Source: Microbacterium sp. MYb72
GTDB taxonomy: Bacteria > Actinomycetota > Actinomycetes > Actinomycetales > Microbacteriaceae
Length of the DNA stretch: 64,000 nt
NCBI RefSeq assembly: GCF_002979415.1
Contig: NZ_PCOT01000004.1
Span: 62,001 to 126,000 of the forward strand
Direction: 5' to 3'
In this document: positions 1 to 6,967 of the stretch, one piece after another
Layout: every line of letters begins with the position of its first letter
Numbering within the stretch: position 1 is the first letter of the stretch
Program-made: the position numbers and the translations under genes
The notes under the pieces: generated by a model
The model's input: only the letters and a program-made list of their open reading frames with translations
What the model was told of the DNA's origin: nothing
The model's database searches: none

Positions 1-150
1 GCAGAGGTGCCCGAAGTTGCGGATCGTCGCTCCGACCGGTGCATCCGCCCGGTCCACGACGGTGACGCGCAGCCCGCGGCGCACGGCGGCGTACGCGGCT
101 CCGAGTCCGACGATGCCGGAGCCCACGACGACCACGTCGGCGCGGCTCAC
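1..150 (-). CDS. FAD-dependent oxidoreductase, phosphonate-associated (N-terminal part only)
   Basis: The reverse strand reads from a GTG at 150 into a Rossmann fold: VVVVGSGIVGLGAAYAA is a GxGxxG dinucleotide-binding loop, followed by an acidic strand end (VVDRAD) and the segment GATIRNFGHLC. This pattern resembles the DAO-type oxidoreductases often encoded in phosphonate-use operons (TIGR03364-like), which are thought to oxidise an amine substrate. The GTG overlaps the phnE stop as GTGA, so it belongs to the phnD-phnC-phnE transcript. Only the first 50 codons lie in the window. The fold is clear; the substrate and the TIGR03364 assignment are inference from the start of the protein and its neighbours. 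Confidence 0.75.
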   Translation of the reverse strand, partial: MSRADVVVVGSGIVGLGAAYAAVRRGLRVTVVDRADAPVGATIRNFGHLC

Positions 151-1886
151 CGGAACACCTTCCGCATCCACATCGCGAGCCCCTCGACGACGAGCACCGT
201 GGCGAGGATCATCAGCACGATCGCGGTGACCGTCTCGTACCGGGAGCCCTGGCTGGCGTTGAGCAGGTAGTAGCCGACGCCTCCACCGCCGACGATGCCG
301 AGGATCGTCGCCGCGCGGATGTTCGTGTCGAGCATGTAGAAGCTGTGTCCGATCAGCGCACGGGTGCCCTGCGGCACGGTCGCCGAGGTGTAGGTCTGCA
401 GGCGGGTCGCCCCGACGGCGCGCAGCGCACGCTCCGGGCCACGGTCGACCTCTTCGAAGGAGTCCGCGATGAGCTTGCCGAGCAGCCCGATGCCGCCGAT
501 GGCGAGGGCGATCACTCCCGCCTGCGGTCCGAGACCGGTGATCACGACGAGCACGATCGCGAGGATCAGCTCGGGGATGCCGCGGATGCCGACGAGCAGA
601 AAGCGCGCGACGCCTCGCGCACCCCTGCTCGGCGCCACATTGCTGGCGGCGAGCGAGCCGAGCACCAGGGACGGGAGCAGGGTGAGCACGGTGGCCGCGA
701 GGGCGATCGCGACCGTGTCGCGCATGGCGACGATCATGACGGTGGCGTCGTAGTTGCCGAAGGACGGCGGCCAGAACTTCGCGGCGACCTCGGGGACGCG
801 CCCCCAGAACGTGACGAAGTCGAGCCAGTTGATGTCGCTGACGACGACCCCGCCGATCACGACGAGCACGGCGACGGCTCCGGCGATCGTGTGCCGCACG
901 CGCTGGCCGGTCCACGGTCGGCGCACGGCCGTCTGCGGGCTCGCGGCCCACGCCGCACGCACCTCCGGCGCCGCGGGGGTGCGGCCGCCCAGGCGGGGGT
1001 GCACGATGCGGTCGATCCACGAGCGCGTCTGCTGCTGCTGTCCGAGCATCGCGCCGCGCACCAGACTGGAGACGATCTCCATCACGATGCAGAGCACGAA
1101 GATGACCAGGGCGATGCCGAGGCCCTTGCCGTAGTTGAGGGCCTTGAACGCGTAGGACATCTCGAGGCCGAGTCCGGCGACGCCGACGTAGCCGAGCACC
1201 ACGCTGCCGCGCAGGTTGATGTCGTTGCGGTGCAGCACGGTCGCGACCCAGCTGGGCAGCACCTGCGGCAGGACGCCGGAGGTGAACTCCTGCATCTTCG
1301 ACCCGCCGGCGGCTCGGATCGCGAGACGGGGTCCCTCGTCGATCTGCTCGATCGCGTCGGCGAACATCTTCGAGATCATGCCGATCGAGTGGATGCCGAT
1401 GGCGAGGATGCCGGGGAGCGTTCCGAGCGAGAACATGAGCACGAACGCCATCGCGAGCACGACGTCGGGGATCGCACGGGTGAGGACGCCGATGAAGCGC
1501 GCGGCGAGACGCCAGCCGTTGCCGGGGGTGGTGTTCGATGCGGCGAGGTACGCGATGGGCACGGAGAGGACGGCCGCAAGCAGCGTCCCCGTGAGCACGA
1601 GGCCCACGGTCAGCGCGATCAGCCAGATCAGGTCTCCGGCCTCGGGGAAGGAGAGACCGCGCACACGGGCGAAGAAGTTCTCCGCGTTGCCCCAGCTCTC
1701 CACCATCGCCGGGATCGAGATGCCCACCTCGTTGACCGCGAGGATGCCGAGCACGACCAGTGCGACGAGCGTGAGGGATGCCGCGATGCGCTCCGGAGAG
1801 ATGCGGGGCCGCGGGGCGCGTTCGGAGACGGAGCCGCGAGGCCCCTGGGTCGCGGCCCCGGTCGGGGCGCCGGTGAGGGTGGTCAC
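147..1886 (-). CDS. phnE: Phosphonate/phosphite ABC transporter permease, fused double-domain PhnE
   Basis: A 579-residue membrane protein made of two tandem permease domains (about residues 60-285 and 330-575). Each half carries an EAA-type cytoplasmic loop that contacts the ATPase: EQIDEGPRLAIRAAGG in the first and EEVDRGPERALRAVGA in the second. Single-domain PhnE proteins work as dimers, so this fusion probably forms the whole channel from one chain. I chose GTG 1886 because it overlaps the phnC stop (GTGA) and starts just before the first hydrophobic segments; the open frame continues 154 codons upstream, but only as antisense-like Arg/Pro-rich sequence inside phnC. It imports phosphonate, phosphite or a similar oxyanion together with PhnC and PhnD. 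Confidence 0.93.
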   Translation of the reverse strand: MTTLTGAPTGAATQGPRGSVSERAPRPRISPERIAASLTLVALVVLGILAVNEVGISIPAMVESWGNAENFFARVRGLSFPEAGDLIWLIALTVGLVLTGTLLAAVLSVPIAYLAASNTTPGNGWRLAARFIGVLTRAIPDVVLAMAFVLMFSLGTLPGILAIGIHSIGMISKMFADAIEQIDEGPRLAIRAAGGSKMQEFTSGVLPQVLPSWVATVLHRNDINLRGSVVLGYVGVAGLGLEMSYAFKALNYGKGLGIALVIFVLCIVMEIVSSLVRGAMLGQQQQTRSWIDRIVHPRLGGRTPAAPEVRAAWAASPQTAVRRPWTGQRVRHTIAGAVAVLVVIGGVVVSDINWLDFVTFWGRVPEVAAKFWPPSFGNYDATVMIVAMRDTVAIALAATVLTLLPSLVLGSLAASNVAPSRGARGVARFLLVGIRGIPELILAIVLVVITGLGPQAGVIALAIGGIGLLGKLIADSFEEVDRGPERALRAVGATRLQTYTSATVPQGTRALIGHSFYMLDTNIRAATILGIVGGGGVGYYLLNASQGSRYETVTAIVLMILATVLVVEGLAMWMRKVFR

Positions 1887-2710
1887 TGCGCAGCCACCTC
1901 GGCGACGGCATCCGCGAGCTCGACCTGCACGGCCTGGATCTCGGCGGTGGTCGTCGCGACCCGCCCGTAGATCTCCATGACCGCGGCCTTGCTCAGTCCG
2001 TCGGTCACGGTGTCGAGCACGATCTCGCCGTGCCGCAGGCCGACGATGCGGTCGGCCCAGGAGATCGCGAGGTCGACCTGGTGCAGGCTGCACACGACGG
2101 TGAGGCCGGCATCCGCCGCGATCTCGCGGATCAGCGCCATGACCTGGTCGCTGGACTCGGGGTCGAGGGAGGCGACGGGCTCGTCCGCCAGCAGGATGTC
2201 GGGCTTCTGCATGAGAGCGCGGGCGATGGCGACGCGCTGCTGCTGTCCGCCCGAGAGGGTGTCGCTGCGCTGGTAGGCGCGGTCGAGGAGACCCACGCGG
2301 TCGAGGTGCTCGAGCGCCTGCAGCTTGGCGGCCCTCGAGTAGCCCCACAGGCCCAGCCGCGGGCCGCGCACCGTGGAGAGCGATCCGGTGAGCACGTTCT
2401 CGAGCACGGTCAACGACGGCACCAGCTCGAACTGCTGGAAGATGAACCCGACGCGGCTGCGCAGCCGGCGCAGCGCGCCGCCCTTCAGCGCCGGGACCTG
2501 CTGGCCGAGCACCTCGACCGAGCCGGAGGTGGGGACCTCGAGCCCGTCGAGGTGGCGGAGCAGTGTGGACTTGCCGGAGCCGGAGAGCCCCAGCAGCACG
2601 ACGATCTCGCCCCGGGAGACCTGGAGCGACGCGTCCTTCAGCGCCGTGGTCGACCCGAAGGTCTTCGTGACGCCGTCGAGGCGGATGAGGGCATCGGATG
2701 CCGCGTTCAT
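1883..2710 (-). CDS. phnC: Phosphonate ABC transporter ATP-binding protein PhnC
   Basis: A 275-residue ABC ATPase that powers phosphonate import. Visible motifs in order: Walker A GLSGSGKST, Q-loop FIFQQFELV, signature LSGGQQQRVAIARAL, Walker B ILLADEPVASLDP and the switch His in VVCSLHQVD. The long first Q-loop region and the overall length match the PhnC family. ATG 2710 is preceded by AGGAGA seven bases upstream. It follows phnD after an 81-bp gap holding a strong stem-loop, and it overlaps phnE by four bases. The family could equally handle phosphite or methylphosphonate; the substrate is not visible in the ATPase. Confidence 0.95.
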   Translation of the reverse strand: MNAASDALIRLDGVTKTFGSTTALKDASLQVSRGEIVVLLGLSGSGKSTLLRHLDGLEVPTSGSVEVLGQQVPALKGGALRRLRSRVGFIFQQFELVPSLTVLENVLTGSLSTVRGPRLGLWGYSRAAKLQALEHLDRVGLLDRAYQRSDTLSGGQQQRVAIARALMQKPDILLADEPVASLDPESSDQVMALIREIAADAGLTVVCSLHQVDLAISWADRIVGLRHGEIVLDTVTDGLSKAAVMEIYGRVATTTAEIQAVQVELADAVAEVAAQ

Positions 2711-2734
2711 GTCAGATCTCCTGTATGAGTCGGT

Positions 2735-2775
2735 CCCGGCCGTCGAGCGAGTCGTGACCTCGCTCGACGGCCGGG
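2735..2775 (-). promoter_or_regulatory. Stem-loop between phnD and phnC
   Basis: Perfect 17-bp inverted repeat, arms 2735-2751 and 2759-2775, with a 7-base loop. It lies just after the phnD stop with no T-tract in the operon direction. Such hairpins after a binding-protein gene commonly act as partial terminators or 3' stabilisers so that PhnD is made in excess of PhnC and PhnE. The structure is seen; the role is inferred. Confidence 0.6.
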
Positions 2776-2791
2776 TGCGTGGCTCAGGGCG

Positions 2792-3721
2792 TCAGCCCTG
2801 GCACTGCTCCGCTTCGGTCTTCTTGCAGATGTCGCGGATGAGGTCGTAGTACTTGTCGTCGACCGGCTTCGTGGCGTAGAACACGCTGCGGAACGAGTCC
2901 GTGTCGGCGCTCTTGATGCCCGCGGCGATGATGTCGTCGATCGTGACCTCGGCGAGGCCGTCGCTGAGCTTCTTCGTGACGTCGTCGGGGAGGGTCGAGG
3001 AGTAGACCAGCGGAGCTCCGGGCACCATGGTCTCGTCGATGACCTTCACGGCGTCGGACTTCTCGACCTCGGAGTCCTCGGCGAAGCCCGCCTCGCACTC
3101 GACGCCCTCGCCGACCTTCTGCACGCTCACGTCGTGCTTGCCCGCGAAGACGGGGGTGATGTCGGTCTTCGGGTCGATGCCGGCCTGGAGCAGGTTGTAC
3201 GACGGGAAGAGGTAGCCGGAGGTCGAGGACGGGTCGACGAAGCAGACCTTCTTGCCCTTGAAGTCCGCGATGCTCGAGATGCTGCTGCCCTTGGGGACGA
3301 TCGCCTGCGAGTAGTAGCCGGGCTCCTGACCCTCTTCGGTGACGATGGAGGAGATGGGGGTGAGCTTGGCGCCGTTGGCGGTGGCCGTGACGTAGGTGAA
3401 GCCCGAGAACGAGGCGACGTCGATCTTGCCCGCGACCGCGGCCTCGATGAGAGCGGCGTAGTCGGTGGACTCGTGGTACTCGACCGTCTTGCCGGTGATC
3501 TTCGCGATGTAGTCCATCAGCGGCTGGTAGTTGGTCTCGGTGTCGACCGAGTCGGGGACGACGCCGAAGACGAGGGTGTTCTCGTCGACCGCGTAGCTGG
3601 AGGTCGCGGCTGCCTCGTCGGTGCCGCCGTTGCTGGTGGCGTCGGCCGAACCGGAACAGGCGGCGAGGCCGAGGGCGAGGACCGCGGCGCCGGCGAGGGC
3701 GGGGAGAGCACGGAGCTTCAT
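2792..3721 (-). CDS. phnD: Phosphonate/phosphite substrate-binding lipoprotein PhnD
   Basis: A 309-residue periplasmic-binding-type protein anchored as a lipoprotein: MKLRALPALAGAAVLALG is followed by the lipobox LAAC and a Ser/Thr-rich linker. The body has PhnD-type features, including FGVVPDSVDTE at the first strand, FSGFTYV, and VCFVDPSSTSGYLFP in the middle, where the family binds the phosphorus oxyanion. I placed the start at ATG 3721, with AAAGG five bases upstream. An upstream in-frame ATG would add MDQPPHTRKVL before the signal peptide and has no good ribosome site. It is the first gene of the phn operon and is divergent from the GntR gene. Confidence 0.93.
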   Translation of the reverse strand: MKLRALPALAGAAVLALGLAACSGSADATSNGGTDEAAATSSYAVDENTLVFGVVPDSVDTETNYQPLMDYIAKITGKTVEYHESTDYAALIEAAVAGKIDVASFSGFTYVTATANGAKLTPISSIVTEEGQEPGYYSQAIVPKGSSISSIADFKGKKVCFVDPSSTSGYLFPSYNLLQAGIDPKTDITPVFAGKHDVSVQKVGEGVECEAGFAEDSEVEKSDAVKVIDETMVPGAPLVYSSTLPDDVTKKLSDGLAEVTIDDIIAAGIKSADTDSFRSVFYATKPVDDKYYDLIRDICKKTEAEQCQG

Positions 3722-3792
3722 GAGGACCTTTCGGGTGTGTGGGGGTTGATCCACGGATGACTCTCTCAGGTCACGGGTCGAGAAAGGTACCT

Positions 3793-3806
3793 AACTTGCA
3801 AGAGTT
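3793..3806. promoter_or_regulatory. Possible GntR operator between phnD and gntR
   Basis: The 170-bp divergent gap between phnD and gntR holds the 8-bp palindrome CTTGCAAG (3795-3802), within AACTTGCAAGAGTT. GntR/HutC regulators bind short palindromes in their own divergent promoter regions, so this is a candidate operator for the phn operon. The palindrome is visible; its use is inference. It does not match the published PhnF-type operator I remember. Confidence 0.35.
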
Positions 3807-3891
3807 CAGAGGTCGTTTACCGAGGGTTCTCCCGGATGAACACCGGAGAAACCTCTCGCTCCTCAACGACCTGACCAAGTAGTATGCCTAT

Positions 3892-4635
3892 GTGGCAGAA
3901 GCTGTGTACACCCAGATCGCCGACGAGCTGCGCACCCAGATCGCCTCCGGCATCCTGCGTCCGGGCGATGACGTTCCCACCGAGGCCGAACTGGCCGAGC
4001 GCTGGAGCACATCGCGCGGCCCGATCCGCAATGCCCTGGCCGCCCTGCGGGGCGAGGGGCTGATCGAGACCAGCCGAGGTCGCCCCGCGCGCGTCGTCGC
4101 GCGGAAGGCAAGCCAGGCCGTCGACATGTCCGTGCCGTTCACCCGCTGGGCGCGCGACCTCGGCGTGACCCCCGGCGCGCAGACGCAGGAGCTGAGCCTG
4201 CGGCGCGCGGGCTCCAAGGCCGAGCTCCTCGGGGTCGCTCCGGACGACACCATCGTCAGCGTCGTACGGCTGCGGTCGCTGGACGGACGCCCGACCATGC
4301 TCGAGCGACTCTTCTACACGGAGGTCGCCGGGCGGAGGCTCTTCGAGGTCGACCTCGACAGCGTGTCGATCACCGAGTACCTCGCATCCGTCGGGCATCC
4401 GATCGTCGGATTGCAGCACGTGATCGACGCCGTGGCAGCGGACGAGCAGGATGCCGCGCTGCTGCGTGTTCCGCAGGGGACGCCGATCCTGCGCCTGAGT
4501 CGCATCTCGAGGGACGCAGAGGGGCGCATCTTCGAAGCGTCGGAGGACCGCTACCTCAGCGAGGTCGTGCGCTTCACGGTCGCCGCATCCGGGATCTCGA
4601 CGGACGGGCACTACATGCGCGCGGTGGGCGGATAG
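3892..4635 (+). CDS. GntR/HutC-family transcriptional regulator of the phn operon
   Basis: A 247-residue regulator with an N-terminal winged helix-turn-helix (VYTQIADELRTQIASGIL, then the recognition part LAERWSTSRGPIRNALAAL) and a C-terminal UTRA effector domain of the HutC type (about residues 90-240). It is divergent from phnD, so it probably represses phosphonate uptake and is released by a phosphonate-related ligand; phosphate limitation control by PhoP is also possible but no Pho box was identified. GTG 3892 is the only in-frame start that gives a complete winged helix. The hexamer TAGTAT at 3880-3885 lies about seven bases upstream, which suggests a leaderless transcript. Confidence 0.85.
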   Translation: MAEAVYTQIADELRTQIASGILRPGDDVPTEAELAERWSTSRGPIRNALAALRGEGLIETSRGRPARVVARKASQAVDMSVPFTRWARDLGVTPGAQTQELSLRRAGSKAELLGVAPDDTIVSVVRLRSLDGRPTMLERLFYTEVAGRRLFEVDLDSVSITEYLASVGHPIVGLQHVIDAVAADEQDAALLRVPQGTPILRLSRISRDAEGRIFEASEDRYLSEVVRFTVAASGISTDGHYMRAVGG

Positions 4636-4668
4636 CCGCCTGATCGGGACGTGTCCCGTACACAGAAC

Positions 4669-4722
4669 GCGATCGCGAGCGCAGTGGTTTCAGAAGCCTT
4701 AGAAGATCGCGCTCGCGATCGC
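4669..4722. repeat. 14-bp inverted repeat after gntR, 26-base spacer
   Basis: Arms GCGATCGCGAGCGC (4669-4682) and its exact complement (4709-4722) sit in the 205-bp gap between the convergent gntR and histidine kinase genes. A shorter palindrome, GGGAC-GT-GTCCC, lies at 4646-4657. There is no T-tract after either arm. They could terminate both convergent genes, or be a dispersed palindromic element; the sequence does not decide. Confidence 0.55.
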
Positions 4723-4805
4723 AGCGCTGGGGACGCTTATTCTGGGGAGATTCCAGGATAGGTCGCGTGAGGGTGCCCTTGATAGGGACGTTCGTTCAGA
4801 CTTGC

Positions 4806-4821
4806 CTAGACTTTCGTCTAG
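4806..4821. promoter_or_regulatory. Operator-like inverted repeat CTAGAC-N4-GTCTAG, copy 1
   Basis: Perfect 6-bp arms (7 bp counting flanking C and G) around TTTC, 20 bp beyond the stop of the histidine kinase gene. On the minus strand it reads CTAGACGAAAGTCTAG. The same motif recurs in the promoter region shared by the kinase and response regulator, which makes it a candidate binding site for the NarL-type regulator. No downstream gene is obvious at this copy. Confidence 0.55.
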
Positions 4822-4840
4822 GTCTTGATTGAGGCGCTGA

Positions 4841-5983
4841 TCAGGCCATTGGCAGTCTAGCGGCAACCTGCCATGCGCCGTCGACCTCGCCCGCCGTGAA
4901 CTCGCCGCTCGCTCCGAGCACGCGCTCGGCCATGCGGTTGAGACCGGTACCACTGGAGGGGAGATCCCTCCGCGGAGTCGTCGGCATCGGACTGCTGATC
5001 GTCAGCGCGGCCGAGTCGTCGTCGATGTCAAGGCTGATCGCGACCTCCCCCGGGCCGGCGTGCTTGAGGATGTTGGTCGCCGACTCTCGGACGATGCGCG
5101 CGAAGGCGATCTCCGCGACACGGGGGATGCGCTCATCCCGGGGGTCGCCGGTCGCGACGACGGGGTGGCCTGCGGCCTCGATCTCCGCTTTCGCTTCGTC
5201 GACCGCCGAATCGAGGTCGCCCGTCTGCATTCCGGCAGAGCGGGGTCCGTCGTCGGCGAGTTCGATCACGAAGCGCAGATCGGCCATGGCCTTGCGTGCG
5301 GCGACGCGGATGGCCTCCTGGGATTCGGAGGTCATCGTCGGGTCGTCGAGCATCTGCACGTGCAGGGCGACCACGGTGAGGTGGTGCGCGATGCTGTCGT
5401 GGAGTTCTCCTGCGATCCAGCGCCTCTCGGCGAGGACCGCTTCGTGCTCCTTCTCGACCTGCACGACGAGCTCGCGCTCGAGTCGGCTTCCTCTCTCGGC
5501 GCCGAGCCGCAGCGCATAGCCGATGGCGCCCGACACGGCGGCCAGGATCATCTGGACGCCGACGTTCACGGGCACCCTCGTATCCCCGAACGCGATGAGC
5601 GCCGAGGACAGGAGGAAGACTCCGATGTAGGAGAAGATCAGGGACCCTCTGCCCAGTCGCATCACCATTCCGGCCGCGACTGCGGCGGCGGTGAGGACCT
5701 GGGTCTCGGTTCCGCTGAAGAAAGAGAGGCCGAAGATGACGGCCATTGCCACGGTCGCCCAGACGGGCGACCACAGATAGAGAGCGAATACTGCGGTGGA
5801 GGCGATGCTGATCGCCGCCGCACCGAGTTCCACACCCGGCGGGAGGAAGAGACCGATGATGTCGATCGAGACGACGATGCCGATGGCCGCGAGGACGACG
5901 ATCCTCTCGACGGCACCCAGTCTCTCGCCGCGCCCGATGCGAAGCACACCCGGTGATTCGCGGAGCGACTGGTCAAAGGCCAT
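4841..5983 (-). CDS. NarL-type sensor histidine kinase
   Basis: A 380-residue sensor kinase with four to six hydrophobic segments in residues 25-155 and little extracytoplasmic sequence, so it probably senses within or at the membrane. The dimerisation and phosphoacceptor helix follows a coiled stretch (residues 165-190) and carries His195 in ELHDSIAHHLT, the HisKA_3 pattern. The ATPase domain shows the N box in RESATNILKHAG and a G box in SGTGLNRMAERV. ATG 5983 has GGGAG ten bases upstream. It is divergent from the response regulator at 6215 and shares a transcript with a 15-codon ORF just upstream. Envelope-stress or DesK-like sensing are possible; the signal is unknown. Confidence 0.9.
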   Translation of the reverse strand: MAFDQSLRESPGVLRIGRGERLGAVERIVVLAAIGIVVSIDIIGLFLPPGVELGAAAISIASTAVFALYLWSPVWATVAMAVIFGLSFFSGTETQVLTAAAVAAGMVMRLGRGSLIFSYIGVFLLSSALIAFGDTRVPVNVGVQMILAAVSGAIGYALRLGAERGSRLERELVVQVEKEHEAVLAERRWIAGELHDSIAHHLTVVALHVQMLDDPTMTSESQEAIRVAARKAMADLRFVIELADDGPRSAGMQTGDLDSAVDEAKAEIEAAGHPVVATGDPRDERIPRVAEIAFARIVRESATNILKHAGPGEVAISLDIDDDSAALTISSPMPTTPRRDLPSSGTGLNRMAERVLGASGEFTAGEVDGAWQVAARLPMA

Positions 5984-6013
5984 GGTTCACTGTCTCCCTT
6001 TAGCCAGGTATTC

Positions 6014-6061
6014 TTAGCGATATACGCCGAACATCTTGCCAACCTGCTGCCAGAAAGTCAT
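6014..6061 (-). CDS. Putative 15-residue peptide gene upstream of the histidine kinase
   Basis: ATG 6061 opens a 15-codon frame, MTFWQQVGKMFGVYR, ending in TAA at 6014-6016. The sequence GGAGGTG (6069-6075) lies seven bases before the ATG and is a near-perfect Shine-Dalgarno match, stronger than that of most genes in the window. The kinase ATG is 30 bases after the stop. The peptide is amphipathic with aromatic residues, two Lys/Arg and no Cys or signal peptide. It could be a translational leader controlling the kinase, a small membrane-active regulator or a signal peptide sensed by the kinase. No similarity is recognised. That it is translated is inference from the ribosome site. Confidence 0.5.
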   Translation of the reverse strand: MTFWQQVGKMFGVYR

Positions 6062-6081
6062 AGTAGTTCACCTCCGTAGGT

Positions 6082-6097
6082 AGTTCTTTCGTCTAGG
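6082..6097. promoter_or_regulatory. Half-site of the CTAGAC/GTCTAG motif, copy 2
   Basis: TTTCGTCTAGG at 6087-6097 is identical to the right half of the copy at 4806-4821; the left half is degraded. It lies about 15 bp upstream of the ribosome site of the small peptide ORF, so it would sit at or near the start of the kinase transcript. A regulator bound here could control the peptide-kinase transcript. Confidence 0.45.
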
Positions 6098-6156
6098 TAC
6101 CTATTGATCTTCTCGGCTCCGCTCGCGGCGCACATCTGTCTTGAGTCCAGACCTCA

Positions 6157-6172
6157 CTAGACAAAGGTCTAG
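6157..6172. promoter_or_regulatory. Operator-like inverted repeat CTAGAC-N4-GTCTAG, copy 3
   Basis: Perfect 6-bp arms around AAAG, 42 bp upstream of the response-regulator start. TAGGCT at about 6202 is a possible -10 element, so the site would lie just upstream of the regulator's promoter, a position suited to activation or autoregulation. Together with the copies at 4806 and 6082 it brackets the two-component system. Confidence 0.55.
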
Positions 6173-6214
6173 ATCTGCCCCTGACCTCCCGGCCAGCGCC
6201 GATAGGCTTCCCTC

Positions 6215-6868
6215 ATGCCGGACATCCGCGTGCTCATCGTCGACGACGACCCTCTCGTGCGCTCCGCACTCTCCCATTTCGTCGCGAGGGATCCGGCGAT
6301 CGACGTCATCGGGCAGGCCGAGAACGGGCTCGAGGCGATCGCGTTCATCGAGAAGGACCAGCCGGATGTCGTGATGATGGACGTCCAGATGCCCGAGATG
6401 AACGGCATCGAGGCCACCGCGGCGATCGCCGATCGGTGGCCGGGGGTGCGGGTGCTCGCCGTCACCACCCTCGACGGCAGCGACACCGTGCTGCCGATGC
6501 TGAGCGCCGGCGCCTCCGGCTACCTCCTCAAGGATTCGAGCGCGGAGAGCATCGTCACCGGCGTGCGTGAAGTGCACAGCGGCGCGAGCTCGCTGTCGCC
6601 GCGCATCGCGTCCCTCCTCGTCAAGCACGTGCGCAGCACGGAACCGCTCCCCGGCGACACGGAGCTCGAAGAGCTCACCGAGCGCGAGGCCGAGGTACTC
6701 GAACGCCTCGCCCAGGGCATGTCGAACTCCGAGATCGCGCAGTCGCTGATCGTGTCCGAGGGCACGGTCAAGGCTCACCTCGGCCGCATCATGGCGAAGT
6801 GGCAGGTGCGCGATCGCGTGCAGATCCTCGTCACCGCAGCGCACGCGGGGCTCGTCGACTTCCGCTGA
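6215..6868 (+). CDS. NarL/FixJ-family response regulator
   Basis: A 217-residue response regulator. The receiver domain (1-120) has the acidic pocket VLIVDDDP, phosphoacceptor Asp56 in VVMMDVQMPEMNG and the conserved Lys in GYLLKDSSA. The C-terminal LuxR-type helix-turn-helix (about 150-210) reads LTEREAEVLERLAQGMSN then GTVKAHLGRIMAKW. It is the expected partner of the divergent kinase at 4841-5983; both share the 230-bp control region with CTAGAC-type inverted repeats. Its targets beyond its own locus are unknown. Confidence 0.93.
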   Translation: MPDIRVLIVDDDPLVRSALSHFVARDPAIDVIGQAENGLEAIAFIEKDQPDVVMMDVQMPEMNGIEATAAIADRWPGVRVLAVTTLDGSDTVLPMLSAGASGYLLKDSSAESIVTGVREVHSGASSLSPRIASLLVKHVRSTEPLPGDTELEELTEREAEVLERLAQGMSNSEIAQSLIVSEGTVKAHLGRIMAKWQVRDRVQILVTAAHAGLVDFR

Positions 6869-6890
6869 GCCCTCGAGCGGCTCCCCCCTT

Positions 6891-6945
6891 CCGGTCGCGA
6901 ACCTGGTCGAGACTCGCCGGCTTTCGCGACCAGGTTCGCGACCGG
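6891..6945. repeat. 19-bp perfect inverted repeat between convergent genes
   Basis: Arms CCGGTCGCGAACCTGGTCG (6891-6909) and its exact complement (6927-6945) with a 17-base loop, lying between the response regulator and the convergent EamA gene. It can serve as a bidirectional terminator. The arm sequence is not that of an ordinary GC hairpin with a T-tract, and the form (long perfect arms, variable centre) resembles the other palindromic elements of this window. Confidence 0.7.
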
Positions 6946-6967
6946 AGTCGCGGAATGCAGGACGGAC

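Noticed and set aside
1887..2348. Upstream extension of phnE inside phnC
   Set aside because: 154 Arg/Pro-rich codons overlapping phnC in another frame; GTG 1886 in the GTGA overlap is the natural start.
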